A stretch of 64,000 nucleotides of DNA, from assembly GCA_963704565.1 (NCBI GenBank), contig OY969917.1, positions 496,001-560,000 on the forward strand, read 5' to 3'. The position numbers were made by a program, and so were the translations under genes. Below the pieces are notes generated by a model. The model saw nothing but the letters and a program-made list of their open reading frames with translations. It was not told the DNA's origin and made no database searches. Of this stretch, positions 46,832 to 55,773 are shown one piece after another (the stretch's first letter is position 1; each line of letters starts with the position of its first letter). The DNA is from Rhodoblastus sp963704565. Lineage in GTDB: Bacteria > Pseudomonadota > Alphaproteobacteria > Rhizobiales > Beijerinckiaceae.

Positions 46832-47314
46832 ATGCGTTGTCCCTATTGCGGCAGTCTCGACACCCAGGTGAAGGATTCCCGGCCGACCGACGATTCGTCC
46901 TCGATCCGCCGCCGTCGCGTCTGTCCCGATTGCGGCGGGCGCTTCACCACTTTCGAGCGCGTGCAGTTGCGCGAACTGACGGTGATCAAGAAATCCGGCC
47001 GGCGCGCGCCCTTCGACCGCGACAAGCTGGTGCGTTCGGTGCAGATCGCCCTGCGCAAGCGCCCGGTGGACCCGGAGCGCGTGGACCGCATGCTCAACGG
47101 GCTGGTGCGCCAGCTCGAAAATCAGGGCGAGGCGGATATCCCTTCCGAAACCATCGGCGAACTGGTGATGCAGGGCCTGAAAACCCTCGATGAAGTCGCC
47201 TATGTGCGTTTCGCTTCGGTCTATCGGAATTTCCGCGAGGCCCGCGACTTCGGCCCGCTGCTCGACGAATTCGCCGATGAGGGCGCGGCGCGGCGCAAGG
47301 AGGAGGACGGCTGA
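46832..47314 (+). CDS. nrdR: Transcriptional repressor NrdR
   Basis: A 160-residue regulator of ribonucleotide reductase genes. The N-terminal zinc ribbon has MRCPYCGSLDTQVKDSRPTD and RRVCPDCGGRFTTFERVQLR. The ATP-cone domain begins VIKKSGRRAPFDRDKLVRSV. It senses ATP/dATP and represses nrd operons through NrdR boxes. The start at 46832 gives the invariant MRCPYCG. It precedes ribD-ribE, as in many Alphaproteobacteria, with only one base between nrdR and ribD. Confidence 0.96.
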   Translation: MRCPYCGSLDTQVKDSRPTDDSSSIRRRRVCPDCGGRFTTFERVQLRELTVIKKSGRRAPFDRDKLVRSVQIALRKRPVDPERVDRMLNGLVRQLENQGEADIPSETIGELVMQGLKTLDEVAYVRFASVYRNFREARDFGPLLDEFADEGAARRKEEDG

Positions 47315-47315
47315 C

Positions 47316-48419
47316 ATGGCTTGCTCCGCCGACGATGAACGTTTCATGCGCGCCGCCTTCGCGCTCGGCCGGCGCCATCTCGGCGCGACCGCGCCCAATC
47401 CGGCGGTCGGCGCTCTGATCGTGCGCGACGGCGTGGCGGTCGGGCGCGGCGCGACGGCGCCGGGCGGGCGGCCTCACGCCGAAACCCAGGCTTTGGCGCA
47501 AGCCGGCGGTCTCGCCAGGGGCGCCACGCTTTATGTGACGCTGGAGCCCTGCGCCCATCACGGCAAGACCCCGCCCTGCGCGGAAGCCATTGTCGCGGCG
47601 GGAATCGCGCGCGTGGTCGGCGGTCCGACAGACCCGGACGATCGCGTCGCGGGCGAGGGCTATGGTCTCTTGCGGCGGGCCGGGATCGAGGTCGCGCCAG
47701 ACGTTCTGCCGGAAGAGGGCAGGCGGGCGCATCGCGGCCATATATTGCGCGTCACCGAAGGCCGGCCGATGGTGACGCTGAAAATCGCCCAGACGGCGGA
47801 CGGCTTCGCGGCGGGCGACGCGCATGATCCCCGCCTCGCCATCACCGGCCCGGCGGCCAATCTGCGCACCCATGTCCTGCGCGCCCAGCATGACGCGATC
47901 ATGGTCGGCATCGGCACGGCGCTCGGCGACGATCCGCTGATGACCGTGCGCCTGCCGGGTTGCGACCGCAAGCCCTTGCGGGTGGTGCTCGACGCGCGGC
48001 TCGACCTGCCGCCGCGCTCGCGCCTCGCGGTCGGGGCGCGGGAATTTCCCACTTTGGTTTTCTGTGGCGCGGGCGCGGACCCGGCGCGGCGCGCGGCGCT
48101 GGAAGAGCTGGGCGTCGAGCTGGTGGATTGCCAACTGGCGCAAGGGCGGATCGACCTCGACGCCGCCTTGCGGGCGCTTGGCGCGCGCGGGCTGACAAGA
48201 GTTTTTTCGGAAGGCGGGCCGCGCGTCGGCGCCGAATTGATCGCGCGCGGCCTGGCCGACGAGACGATCCTGTTCACCGCGCCCAAACCGCTCGGGCGCA
48301 AGGGCGTCGAAGCCCTGCCGGCGTGGGCGCGCGACCTTCTGGCCAACTCGGGCCTCCATCGCGTCGTGGAACAAGGCTTGCTTGGGGCAGACCGCTTCAT
48401 CCATTACGAGAGGATCTGA
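47316..48419 (+). CDS. ribD: Bifunctional riboflavin deaminase/reductase RibD
   Basis: A 367-residue enzyme for steps two and three of riboflavin synthesis from GTP. The deaminase domain has GATAPNPAVGALIVRDG, HAETQALAQAG and TLEPCAHHGKTPPCAEAI (zinc ligands). The reductase domain has VTLKIAQTADGFAA, DAIMVGIGTALGDDPLMTVR and VFSEGGPRVGAELIA. It is tightly linked to nrdR upstream and to ribE, which begins at the next base after its stop. Confidence 0.96.
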   Translation: MACSADDERFMRAAFALGRRHLGATAPNPAVGALIVRDGVAVGRGATAPGGRPHAETQALAQAGGLARGATLYVTLEPCAHHGKTPPCAEAIVAAGIARVVGGPTDPDDRVAGEGYGLLRRAGIEVAPDVLPEEGRRAHRGHILRVTEGRPMVTLKIAQTADGFAAGDAHDPRLAITGPAANLRTHVLRAQHDAIMVGIGTALGDDPLMTVRLPGCDRKPLRVVLDARLDLPPRSRLAVGAREFPTLVFCGAGADPARRAALEELGVELVDCQLAQGRIDLDAALRALGARGLTRVFSEGGPRVGAELIARGLADETILFTAPKPLGRKGVEALPAWARDLLANSGLHRVVEQGLLGADRFIHYERI

Positions 48420-49040
48420 ATGTTCACCGGCCTGATCAGCGATCTCGGAAAGCTCGAGTCGGTCGCGCCGCGCGGCGACCTCAGGCGGCTGAAAATCGCC
48501 TCGCATTATCGGCATGACAGCCTGGAGCTGGGCGCCTCGGTCGCCCATGACGGAATCTGCATGACTTTAGTCGCTTTCGGCCCGCGCGCCGAGGGTGACG
48601 GTTTTGTCAGCTGGCACGAGGTCGACGCCGCCGCCGAGACTTTGGCCGTGACCACGGCCGGCGACTGGGCGCCGGGCGAGCGGATCAATCTGGAGCGGGC
48701 GCTCAGGCTTGGCGACGAACTCGGCGGCCATATGGTGTCCGGCCATGTCGATGGCGTGGCGATTCTGCTGTCGCGGCGCGACTTCGACGGCATGGCTCAT
48801 TTCGAGATCGAGGCGCCCAGGAATCTGGCGAAATTCATCGCCGAAAAGGGCTCGGTGGCGTTGAACGGAACCTCGCTGACGGTGAACAAGGTTGAAAAGA
48901 ATGTCTTCACCGTCCTGCTGATTCCGCACACGCTGGAAGTGACCAACTGGGGCGCCCGCAAGGCCGGCGACCGGATCAATCTCGAAGTCGACACCATGGC
49001 GCGCTACGCCGCGCGGCTGGTCGAAGCGGCGGGGGAGTGA
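48420..49040 (+). CDS. ribE: Riboflavin synthase, alpha chain
   Basis: A 206-residue enzyme that dismutates two lumazine molecules to riboflavin. Two similar barrel halves are visible: the N-terminal MFTGLISDLGKLESV, and VSGHVDGVAILLSRRDFDGM with the GSVALNGTSLTVNKVEKNVF segment starting the second half. Length is usual. The ATG follows the ribD stop directly, so translation is coupled. ribBA and ribH are not in this window. Confidence 0.95.
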   Translation: MFTGLISDLGKLESVAPRGDLRRLKIASHYRHDSLELGASVAHDGICMTLVAFGPRAEGDGFVSWHEVDAAAETLAVTTAGDWAPGERINLERALRLGDELGGHMVSGHVDGVAILLSRRDFDGMAHFEIEAPRNLAKFIAEKGSVALNGTSLTVNKVEKNVFTVLLIPHTLEVTNWGARKAGDRINLEVDTMARYAARLVEAAGE

Positions 49041-49061
49041 GGGAGATTTGAGCGCGAACCT

Positions 49062-49290
49062 GATTCCCTCCCCCTTGTGGGGAGGGTCAGGTGGGGGGTG
49101 GCGCGCCCCAACGCCAGAGGTTCTCACCCCCACCCCAGCCCTCCCCACAAGGGGGAGGGGGAGCGGCGGCCGGCGGACGCGGGCCAACCGCGCGGCGCGG
49201 GCGTTGCGGAAGGCGTGTTTCCAGGCGTTTCGTGACGCGAAATCGGCGTGAGCGATTCCCTCCCCCTTGTGGGGAGGGTCAGGGTGGGGG
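49062..49290. repeat. Cluster of REP-like CCCTCCCCCTTGTGGGGAGGG repeats
   Basis: Three copies of a 30-40-base element lie in 230 bases. Two are direct (starting near 49064 and 49254) and one is inverted (near 49128-49165). The core CCCTCCCCCTTGTGGGGAGG is itself palindromic, and the first two copies can form one long stem. Such CCCTCCCC repeats are widespread in alphaproteobacterial intergenic DNA. The last copy ends at the stop of the convergent phospholipase-D-type gene. Confidence 0.85.
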
Positions 49291-49298
49291 CGGCGCCG

Positions 49299-50726
49299 TC
49301 ACAAAATCGGCGCGAAAAGCCGGGCGACGGGGGCGGCGATGCGCAGCGCCACCGGCTGGTCGGCAAGCGGGCGGGCGTCGATCGTCGAGGCCGCGAAGTC
49401 CGCCTCCAGCATGGCCGCGACTTTCTGGGCGAAACCGGGGTCGAAGATCAGCGCGCTCGCTTCGAAATTCAGGCGGCACGAGCGGCTGTCGAGATTGTGG
49501 CTGCCGACCGCCGCGGTCGTGTCGTCGATCAGCACGACTTTCTGGTGCATGAAGCCCGGCCGGTAGCGATAAAACCGCACGCCGGAGCCGCGCATTTCGT
49601 CCAGAAAAGCGAAGCCGGCGAGCCACACCAGCCAATGGTCGCGCTCTCCCGCGAGGATCACCCGCACGTCGACGCCGCGCGCCGCCGCCAGCCGCATGGC
49701 GTTCATCAGGCTGGGGTCGGGCGTGAAATAGGGCGAGGCGATCCATATTCTTTTGCGCGCGCAGGTCAGCGCGTGGAGGAAATAGAGAGAGCCGGTTTCC
49801 CGCGCGTCCGCCGGCCCCGAGGCGAGGACCAGCGCGGGGGCGCCGTTGGCGGCCTCTTTCGGCCGCCAGTTCAGGTTCAGGCTTTCGCCGGTCGCCCAAT
49901 GCCAGTCCTCGGCAAAATGGGCCTGGAGCTGCGCCACGGCCGGGCCTTCGAGGCGGACCATCGTGTCGCGCCAAGGGCCGAGGCGGGGATTGCGGCCGAG
50001 ATATTCGTCGCCGAAATTGAAGCCGCCGGTGAAGCCGATTTCCCCGTCGATCACCGCGATCTTGCGATGATCGCGGAAATTGAGCCGCATCGGCGCGAAC
50101 AGCCGGCTCTTGTGGCGGGCGTGAAAATTGGCGATTTCGACGCCGGCGTGGCGCAGCCGCGCGATGAAGGCGCGGCCGAGGCCATGGCTGCCGAAGGGAT
50201 CGTAGAGAACATGGACGCGCAGGCCCTCGCGCGCCTTGGCGATCAGCTGCTCCTGGAGGCGAAGGCCGGTCCGGTCGCCGCGCAAGATATAGGTCTCGAT
50301 CAGGATGTAATGGCGGGCGGCCGCGATGCCTTCGAAAATCGCGTCGAAGGCGGCGATGTCGATCAGCAGATCCGCCGCATTGCCCATGGCCGCGCGCCGT
50401 TCCGCCAGGGCTTCGAAGCCGGCGCGCACGGGATCGCCCTCGGCCTCCGCCGAAGGCTTGCGGTCATCGAAATCCGCGATTCCGGCGCGGCTGGAAATTT
50501 GCGACGCGCGGCGCGCGCGCACCATATCGGGATAGCGGAAATCACCAAACACCAGATAGGCCGGCACGCCGAGCCAGGGCAGGACCATCAGGAAAAAGGT
50601 CCAGCCGACCGCCCCCTGCGGCGTGCGCGCCGAGCGGATCGCGCGAAAGGCGAAAAAAAACGCCGCGACGTGAAGGGCGAACAGCCCGGCGGACCATCCT
50701 TCGGCGGGGGTGAAATGAAAAGCCAT
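49299..50726 (-). CDS. Cardiolipin synthase-type phospholipase D family protein
   Basis: A 475-residue membrane protein. It has two N-terminal transmembrane helices (GLFALHVAAFFFAFRAI and FFLMVLPWLGVPAYLVFGDF) as in bacterial Cls. Two HKD active-site motifs follow: FRDHRKIAVIDGEIGFTGG and MHQKVVLIDDTTAAVGSHN. It most likely condenses two phosphatidylglycerol molecules into cardiolipin at the inner membrane. It has no co-directional neighbour close by and is convergent with ribE. Confidence 0.9.
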   Translation of the reverse strand: MAFHFTPAEGWSAGLFALHVAAFFFAFRAIRSARTPQGAVGWTFFLMVLPWLGVPAYLVFGDFRYPDMVRARRASQISSRAGIADFDDRKPSAEAEGDPVRAGFEALAERRAAMGNAADLLIDIAAFDAIFEGIAAARHYILIETYILRGDRTGLRLQEQLIAKAREGLRVHVLYDPFGSHGLGRAFIARLRHAGVEIANFHARHKSRLFAPMRLNFRDHRKIAVIDGEIGFTGGFNFGDEYLGRNPRLGPWRDTMVRLEGPAVAQLQAHFAEDWHWATGESLNLNWRPKEAANGAPALVLASGPADARETGSLYFLHALTCARKRIWIASPYFTPDPSLMNAMRLAAARGVDVRVILAGERDHWLVWLAGFAFLDEMRGSGVRFYRYRPGFMHQKVVLIDDTTAAVGSHNLDSRSCRLNFEASALIFDPGFAQKVAAMLEADFAASTIDARPLADQPVALRIAAPVARLFAPIL

Positions 50727-51066
50727 CCGCCACAGGCAACAGAATTTCGAGCGTCACCGCAAGCGGCAAATTCGCGCCGCCTTGCGCCGGGCGGGCAGGA
50801 GCGCGGAGGAAATTCCGGCTTGCCCCGCCCGGTCCGCGGCTTCGTCGCGCGTTTGGTTGGCGCGGCTGGCGGATATTTTCGAAAAGCAGGCCAAGTATTC
50901 GCTTGCGCCGACCTTCGGTTCGGACAAGAAGATGCGCCAAGACAAAAAGCCGGCGGTCGAAATCCAACCTTTGATTCCCGGCGCCGAAGGGCGCGAATTC
51001 CCCGTTTCGGAGCGCTAGCGGTCTTGTGCAACGGACCGCAATCCTAAAAACGCGACAATCTGGTCT
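50727..51066. other. Gap without a supported gene
   Basis: About 340 bases between the upstream end of the cardiolipin synthase gene and the 3' end of the transpeptidase gene. Short frames are open on both strands, but their products are Arg/Ala-rich and lack motifs. Nothing else is recognised. Confidence 0.35.
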
Positions 51067-51684
51067 TCACCAACCTAAAAAGCTCCATGGCGATTGATCG
51101 TATCCCTGGGTTCTATTGTGAGATGGGGCGTCGGATGATGGCCCAGAAAAATGCCCACGCGGGCTTGTCCGACCCGTGGCGACCTTGCCCGGACCAGAGC
51201 CGGTAAGCACCACCTTTGTATTCTCCAAGCCATTCTCCTGCACCAGCTGATAAAGTATCGCGGCATTTTCAGGCGAGATACGCACGCAGCCATGCGATAC
51301 GGGCTTGCCAAGATTCTTCACCTCGAAGGTGCCATGGATGGCATGACCGTCTTTTATAAAGAAAATGGCATGGGGCATGGGGGCGTTGTCAAACTCTTTA
51401 CTATACCAGATTTCGTTCATAGACGTCGCGGTATAGGTTCCAGATGGAGTTGCATATCCCGGTCGGCCCGTTGATACCGGCCATCGATATCTTTCCTCCC
51501 CATCCAAAGAAACCGTCATTTGTTGATTGGTTTTGTCGATGTAGACGAGGACTTCGGCCCTATCGGCTCCGAGTTCGAAGAAGCCGGAGCCCGCGCGAGC
51601 CGTCACCGGAAAAAGGACCAATGCAACATGAATGGCGGTCAATAAAAGCGGAATTCTCTTCAATTGATCAAAGGATTTGCGCAT
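51067..51684 (-). CDS. L,D-transpeptidase (YkuD/ErfK family)
   Basis: A 205-residue exported protein with a signal peptide (LLLTAIHVALVLFPVTARAG). The YkuD domain starts VLVYIDKTNQQMTVSLDGEE. The catalytic block is FFIKDGHAIHGTFEVKNLGK followed by PVSHGCVRIS, holding the catalytic His and Cys. Such enzymes crosslink peptidoglycan 3-3 or attach lipoproteins. The C-terminal 35 residues after VLTGSGPGKVAT are polar and probably disordered. Confidence 0.93.
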   Translation of the reverse strand: MRKSFDQLKRIPLLLTAIHVALVLFPVTARAGSGFFELGADRAEVLVYIDKTNQQMTVSLDGEERYRWPVSTGRPGYATPSGTYTATSMNEIWYSKEFDNAPMPHAIFFIKDGHAIHGTFEVKNLGKPVSHGCVRISPENAAILYQLVQENGLENTKVVLTGSGPGKVATGRTSPRGHFSGPSSDAPSHNRTQGYDQSPWSFLGW

Positions 51685-52049
51685 ATGCTCTCACCTTATC
51701 CCGTTGATCGGCCCCGCTGGTCCAATTGGAATGTTAGTGCAATGACGGCCTCGTAGCTAGTGCGGATCATCGCCTCTTTGCGGACGGACCGGGACGACGC
51801 GGCCCCTCTTCTCAACAAAGCGATACGAGGCAAACCGCGCTGCCGACCCAAGTGACACATACGCCATCGCGACGCTGGCCGAGGGGCGCATATCGGTCAT
51901 ATTGAGATTCTTCGGTGTCGCCTAGCCTCCAATAAACTGGCGAGTAGCAAGGGCTGCTTGCTGTTACATGATGAGACCTTCGCGGAAACACGCCGGAAGT
52001 TCTCCTTCGAGCCGAAACTCGTCATCTCCAGTGCGCGCCAAGCGTGCGC
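51685..52049. other. Gap without a supported gene
   Basis: About 365 bases between the start of the transpeptidase gene and the 3' end of cbbO. It must hold the transpeptidase promoter. No terminator hairpin with T-run for the cbb operon was found, nor any RNA gene. Confidence 0.35.
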
Positions 52050-54368
52050 CTATCCCGTCAATTCCGCGAAGAGTTGCGGCAGGCGTTCGGGCAGGCGCTC
52101 GACCTTGTCGACGATGGTGAAATTCTTGGCGCCGAAAATGCGCTCGACATAATGATCGGCGCGCGGGTCCAGCGTCAGGCAGAAGGTGTGGATTCCACTC
52201 ATGTTCAACTCCTCGACCGCCTTTTTGGTGTCGCGGCGCAGATAATTGGGATCGCGCTCGTCCACATCCGCCGGCTCGCCGTCCGTCACCAGCAGGATCA
52301 GTTTCTTCTTCTGCGGCTGGCGGCGCAATTTGGCGCCGGCATGGCGCAAGGCCGCGCCCATGCGCGTCGAAAAACCGCCCTTCATCCCGGCGAGCCGCGT
52401 CTTGGCGCTGTCGTCGAACCGCGTCTCGAAGGGTTTGAGCGGAAAATATTTCACGTCGCCGCGCCCGTCCGAGCAGAAGCCGTCGAGAGCGAAAGGATCG
52501 CCGATGTCGGACAGGACGCGCGAGAGCAAGGCGGAGGCCTCGCGGGTCAGGTCGAGAATGCTCTGCTCGCCCGAGGGCGCGGGATCGTTGGTGGATTCGG
52601 AAAGGTCCAGCAGGATCAGCACCGCGAGATCGCGGGTTTTCAGCCGGTTGCGCATGGTGATGCGCGGGTCCGGATCGCGCCCGAGCCGCAGGTCGATCAG
52701 GTAATCCACGGCGGCGTTGATGTCGATCTCGTCGCCGTCTTCGAGCTTGCGCTCGCGCTGCACGCCCTGCGGCCTGAGCTTGTCGACGATCTGGCGCAAC
52801 CGGCTGGCGACCGGCTTGTGGCGCGAGACGATGGCGTCGATGTCGCTCGGGTCGCCGGGCGGGCCGCGATATTCGCGCAAAATCGCCCAGTCGGGGCGGA
52901 AGGTCTGCGCCTGATAATCCCATTCGTGATAGGGGATCGGATCGGAGACCGGATCGGTCCCGTATTTCTCGTTAAAGGTCGTGTCGTCGTCGTCGTAGAG
53001 CGTGCCGTCGAGCGTCCAGACTTCCTGAGCGTCGTCGCCGGCGGTTTCGACCTCCACCTCATTGACGAATTCCATCAGCGAAGCGCGGCGGCGGGTCTGC
53101 TTCGGCATGTGGATGCGCTCGGCTTCGCGCGACCAGTCGAGTTCGGCGAAGGCCCAGATATAGCGGTTGTCGTCGCGGTGCGGCAGGCGCAGCCGCTGCA
53201 ATTGCCGTAGCGAGGGCAAAGCGCGGCGATTGGCCAGGAGATGATAAAGCTCCAGCCCCAAACCCCAGGCGAAATTGGCGTCCTCGCCTTTTGCCGGAAA
53301 AGTCTCGTGGAAGCGGCGGGCGAACGCGTCCGCTTCCACATCGCCGGTGGACTCCTGCGGATCGAGCAAGGCGAGGGCGAGGCGCTCCAGCAAAAGCTGC
53401 GAGGGATGTTCGGACGGGCCGCGCGCGATGGCCAAAGCCGGGCGCCACAGGCTTTTCAGGCCGGGCAGGTCGCGCAGCGCCAGAGCTTCCACGCGGGCGT
53501 CCTCGACGAAGCCGATCAGCATCATCTGCGCCTGGGTCAGCTCCTGGGCGGAAATCGGCTCGCGCATATAGACCAGATGCGCGGCCATATGGGCGGCCGC
53601 CGCGCGGAACAAGTCGAGGCCCGGCAGGCCCGGCTCGTCCTGCGCGGCGTCGGGCAGGCGCAAGGCGAAATCCTCGATGAAGGGCTGGAATTCGGCATAT
53701 TCGGCGGAAGCCGGGCGCAAAGTGAACTCGCGGCCCCACAAGGCGCGCAGAGTGGCGGTGAGCTTGCGCTGGTGATCGACGAACAAAGCCCCCTTGCGCT
53801 CCTTCTGCAGGACGGCGAGGCTGTCGGGCGTATTCAGCGCGAAATATTGAGTTTGAGTCTTGAAGTCGGTGCGATGCGCCTCGGCGCCGAAAAAGGCCCA
53901 GCGCCGCAGACCGCCCAGCGACAGCTTGTGCAGCAGGTCGTCGAGCACGCCGAACATCGGCCTTAAACCCCGCGGCGCCCGGGCCGAAAGCTGGTGCAGG
54001 AACTGGACATAAGCCGCGAACAGATCGGCGTCGCCGAGCCGCCGCGCGGCATTGGGCGCGGTGGCGAGGAACATGGCGATGACCTCGCCCGAGGTGACCG
54101 AGGCGAGCTTCATCGCGGCCAAGGCGCAATCCTTGACCTGATCCTCGCCGATCTCGCGCGCCAGCGCCGGCATGGCTTCGAGAAAGGCCAGCACCGGGCC
54201 GGGGCCGCGGCCAAGCTCGGACAGGCCGCGCGCGCCTTCGAGATAATTGCGCAAGCCGGCGGGGCTGAGATTGCGCGCGGCCTCGTGCAGGACCGCGTCG
54301 AGAACCTCGGCGATTTGCGGCGAGACCTCGGCGAGGGACTGCCGAGTGGCGGCGAGTTCCGGGTCCAT
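52050..54368 (-). CDS. cbbO: RuBisCO activase accessory protein CbbO (VWA domain)
   Basis: A 772-residue protein. The C-terminal von Willebrand A domain carries the MIDAS motif LDLSESTND (Asp near residue 588), with a conserved Thr (GGFSTRMGAAL) and VTDGEPADVDE. CbbO forms a complex with the CbbQ AAA+ hexamer, and its VWA domain contacts an acidic residue on the RuBisCO large subunit so that inhibitory sugar phosphates are removed. The length matches the CbbO/NorD-like family. It is the last gene of cbbLSQO, 11 bases after cbbQ. Confidence 0.93.
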   Translation of the reverse strand: MDPELAATRQSLAEVSPQIAEVLDAVLHEAARNLSPAGLRNYLEGARGLSELGRGPGPVLAFLEAMPALAREIGEDQVKDCALAAMKLASVTSGEVIAMFLATAPNAARRLGDADLFAAYVQFLHQLSARAPRGLRPMFGVLDDLLHKLSLGGLRRWAFFGAEAHRTDFKTQTQYFALNTPDSLAVLQKERKGALFVDHQRKLTATLRALWGREFTLRPASAEYAEFQPFIEDFALRLPDAAQDEPGLPGLDLFRAAAAHMAAHLVYMREPISAQELTQAQMMLIGFVEDARVEALALRDLPGLKSLWRPALAIARGPSEHPSQLLLERLALALLDPQESTGDVEADAFARRFHETFPAKGEDANFAWGLGLELYHLLANRRALPSLRQLQRLRLPHRDDNRYIWAFAELDWSREAERIHMPKQTRRRASLMEFVNEVEVETAGDDAQEVWTLDGTLYDDDDTTFNEKYGTDPVSDPIPYHEWDYQAQTFRPDWAILREYRGPPGDPSDIDAIVSRHKPVASRLRQIVDKLRPQGVQRERKLEDGDEIDINAAVDYLIDLRLGRDPDPRITMRNRLKTRDLAVLILLDLSESTNDPAPSGEQSILDLTREASALLSRVLSDIGDPFALDGFCSDGRGDVKYFPLKPFETRFDDSAKTRLAGMKGGFSTRMGAALRHAGAKLRRQPQKKKLILLVTDGEPADVDERDPNYLRRDTKKAVEELNMSGIHTFCLTLDPRADHYVERIFGAKNFTIVDKVERLPERLPQLFAELTG

Positions 54369-54379
54369 CGCCGCCTCGG

Positions 54380-55186
54380 TTACGGGAAGAAGGCGGCGAC
54401 GGCCGCGTCGAGCGCGTCGCGCATGTCGGGATCGTCGGTCAGCGGCCGCACCATGGCGATGCCGCAGGCGTCGGGCGCCGGCACGCCCTTGACGATCAGC
54501 GCCCCGGCATAGATCAGCAGGCGGGTGGAAATGCCTTCGTCCAGCCCATGGCCCTTGAGGTTGCGCGAGCGCAGGGCGATCTGCGCCAGCTTTTCCGCCT
54601 GTTTCGGATCGATCCCGGTCTCGTGGGCGACGATCTCGGCCTCGATTTCCGGGGAGGGGTAGTTGAAATCGAGCGCGCCGAAACGCTGCTTGGTCGAAGG
54701 CTTCAGATCCTTCATTAGCGACTGGTAGCCCGGGTTGTAGGAGATCACCAGCTGGAAGTCGGGATGGGCCGCGACCAGCTCGCCCTTCTTGTCGAGCGGC
54801 AGCACGCGGCGGTGGTCGGTAAGCGGATGGATGACGACGGTGGTGTCCTGGCGCGCCTCCACCACTTCGTCGAGATAGCAGATCGCGCCCATGCGGGCGG
54901 CGGCGGTCAGCGGCCCGTCCTGCCAGCGCGTGCCGTCGCGGTCGAGCAGGAAGCGCCCGACCAGATCGGCGGCGGTCATGTCTTCGTTGCAGGCCACGGT
55001 GACCAGCGGGCGGCCGAGCCGGTGGGCCATATATTCGACGAAACGGGATTTGCCGCAGCCGGTGGGGCCCTTCAGCATCATCGGCAGGCGCGCGTCATAG
55101 GCGGCCTGGAACTGCTCGATTTCGTGGCCGGCGGCGCGGTAATAGGGCGCGGTCCTGACCCGATATTGACTGGCGATGTCGTCCAT
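54380..55186 (-). CDS. cbbQ: RuBisCO activase AAA+ ATPase CbbQ (MoxR family)
   Basis: A 268-residue AAA+ protein of the MoxR clade. Walker A is LKGPTGCGKSRFVEYMA (residues 38-54) and Walker B is AICYLDEVVEA (Asp106-Glu107). The VISYNPGYQSLMKDLKPSTK segment contains sensor 1 and an arginine-finger loop, and QRFGALDFNYPSPEIEAEI is typical of CbbQ/NorQ. Together with CbbO it re-activates form I RuBisCO. It lies 150 bases downstream of cbbS, a gap that contains a strong stem-loop. Confidence 0.95.
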   Translation of the reverse strand: MDDIASQYRVRTAPYYRAAGHEIEQFQAAYDARLPMMLKGPTGCGKSRFVEYMAHRLGRPLVTVACNEDMTAADLVGRFLLDRDGTRWQDGPLTAAARMGAICYLDEVVEARQDTTVVIHPLTDHRRVLPLDKKGELVAAHPDFQLVISYNPGYQSLMKDLKPSTKQRFGALDFNYPSPEIEAEIVAHETGIDPKQAEKLAQIALRSRNLKGHGLDEGISTRLLIYAGALIVKGVPAPDACGIAMVRPLTDDPDMRDALDAAVAAFFP

Positions 55187-55262
55187 CGTGAGAATCCTTG
55201 AGCGGGTTTCCTCGGCGTCTTTTTTTGCGCGCGCACGTCTCGGTGGAAGCGCGCCTTGCGTG

Positions 55263-55297
55263 GACGCCTTCGGACGGGGAGGAAATCCGAAGGCGTC
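55263..55297 (-). promoter_or_regulatory. 12-bp stem-loop between cbbS and cbbQ
   Basis: GACGCCTTCGGA and its exact complement are separated by 11 bases. In the operon direction no T-run follows, so a plain terminator is unlikely. A stable hairpin here could protect the cbbLS part of the transcript from 3' decay and favour RuBisCO over activase expression. Confidence 0.55.
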
Positions 55298-55337
55298 TTT
55301 TCGCCATCGGCTCTCGCTAAGAGCGATGGCTTTCGGG

Positions 55338-55691
55338 TCACGCGGCGGGGCGGAAGATCAGCATCGCGGTCCCTTGCGTCTGGCGGACATTGTCGTAGCC
55401 GATCAATTTCACCAGATGCCTGGGATTGGCTTTGCGGCAGGCCTCGGCCTCGGCGAGGATGCGGTCCACGTCGGTTTCGCCGAACATCGGCAGTTTCCAC
55501 ATGTACCAATAATCCATCATCGCATTTTCCGGCTCGCAATGTTCGACCGCCGGGTTCCAGCCGCGATCGACGATATATTGCACCTGCTTGCGGAGTTCCT
55601 CGGCAGTCATCTGCGGCAGGTAGGAAAATGTCTCGAACCGTTTGCTGGCGTCGTCGCTCAAACGTGAATTATAAGCTTGAACGTTGCTCAT
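55338..55691 (-). CDS. cbbS: RuBisCO small subunit, green-type form I
   Basis: A 117-residue small subunit. FETFSYLPQMTAEELRKQVQ, YIVDRGWNPAVEHCEPEN, the DYWYMWKLPMFGETDV segment and HLVKLIGYDNVRQTQGTAML match green-type form IA subunits of proteobacteria. The C-terminal beta-hairpin extension of red-type (form IC/ID) small subunits is absent. I start at 55691 because GGAG lies about nine bases upstream and the extra 12 residues of the longer frame are not family-like. It is 82 bases downstream of cbbL. Confidence 0.95.
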   Translation of the reverse strand: MSNVQAYNSRLSDDASKRFETFSYLPQMTAEELRKQVQYIVDRGWNPAVEHCEPENAMMDYWYMWKLPMFGETDVDRILAEAEACRKANPRHLVKLIGYDNVRQTQGTAMLIFRPAA

Positions 55692-55773
55692 CTTGTTTTC
55701 TCCGAATTCTCTGGGACTGAGAGCCAAGGATCAATGAGCGAGCCCTGGCTTCCGCGCGGACTGGTTCGACAAA

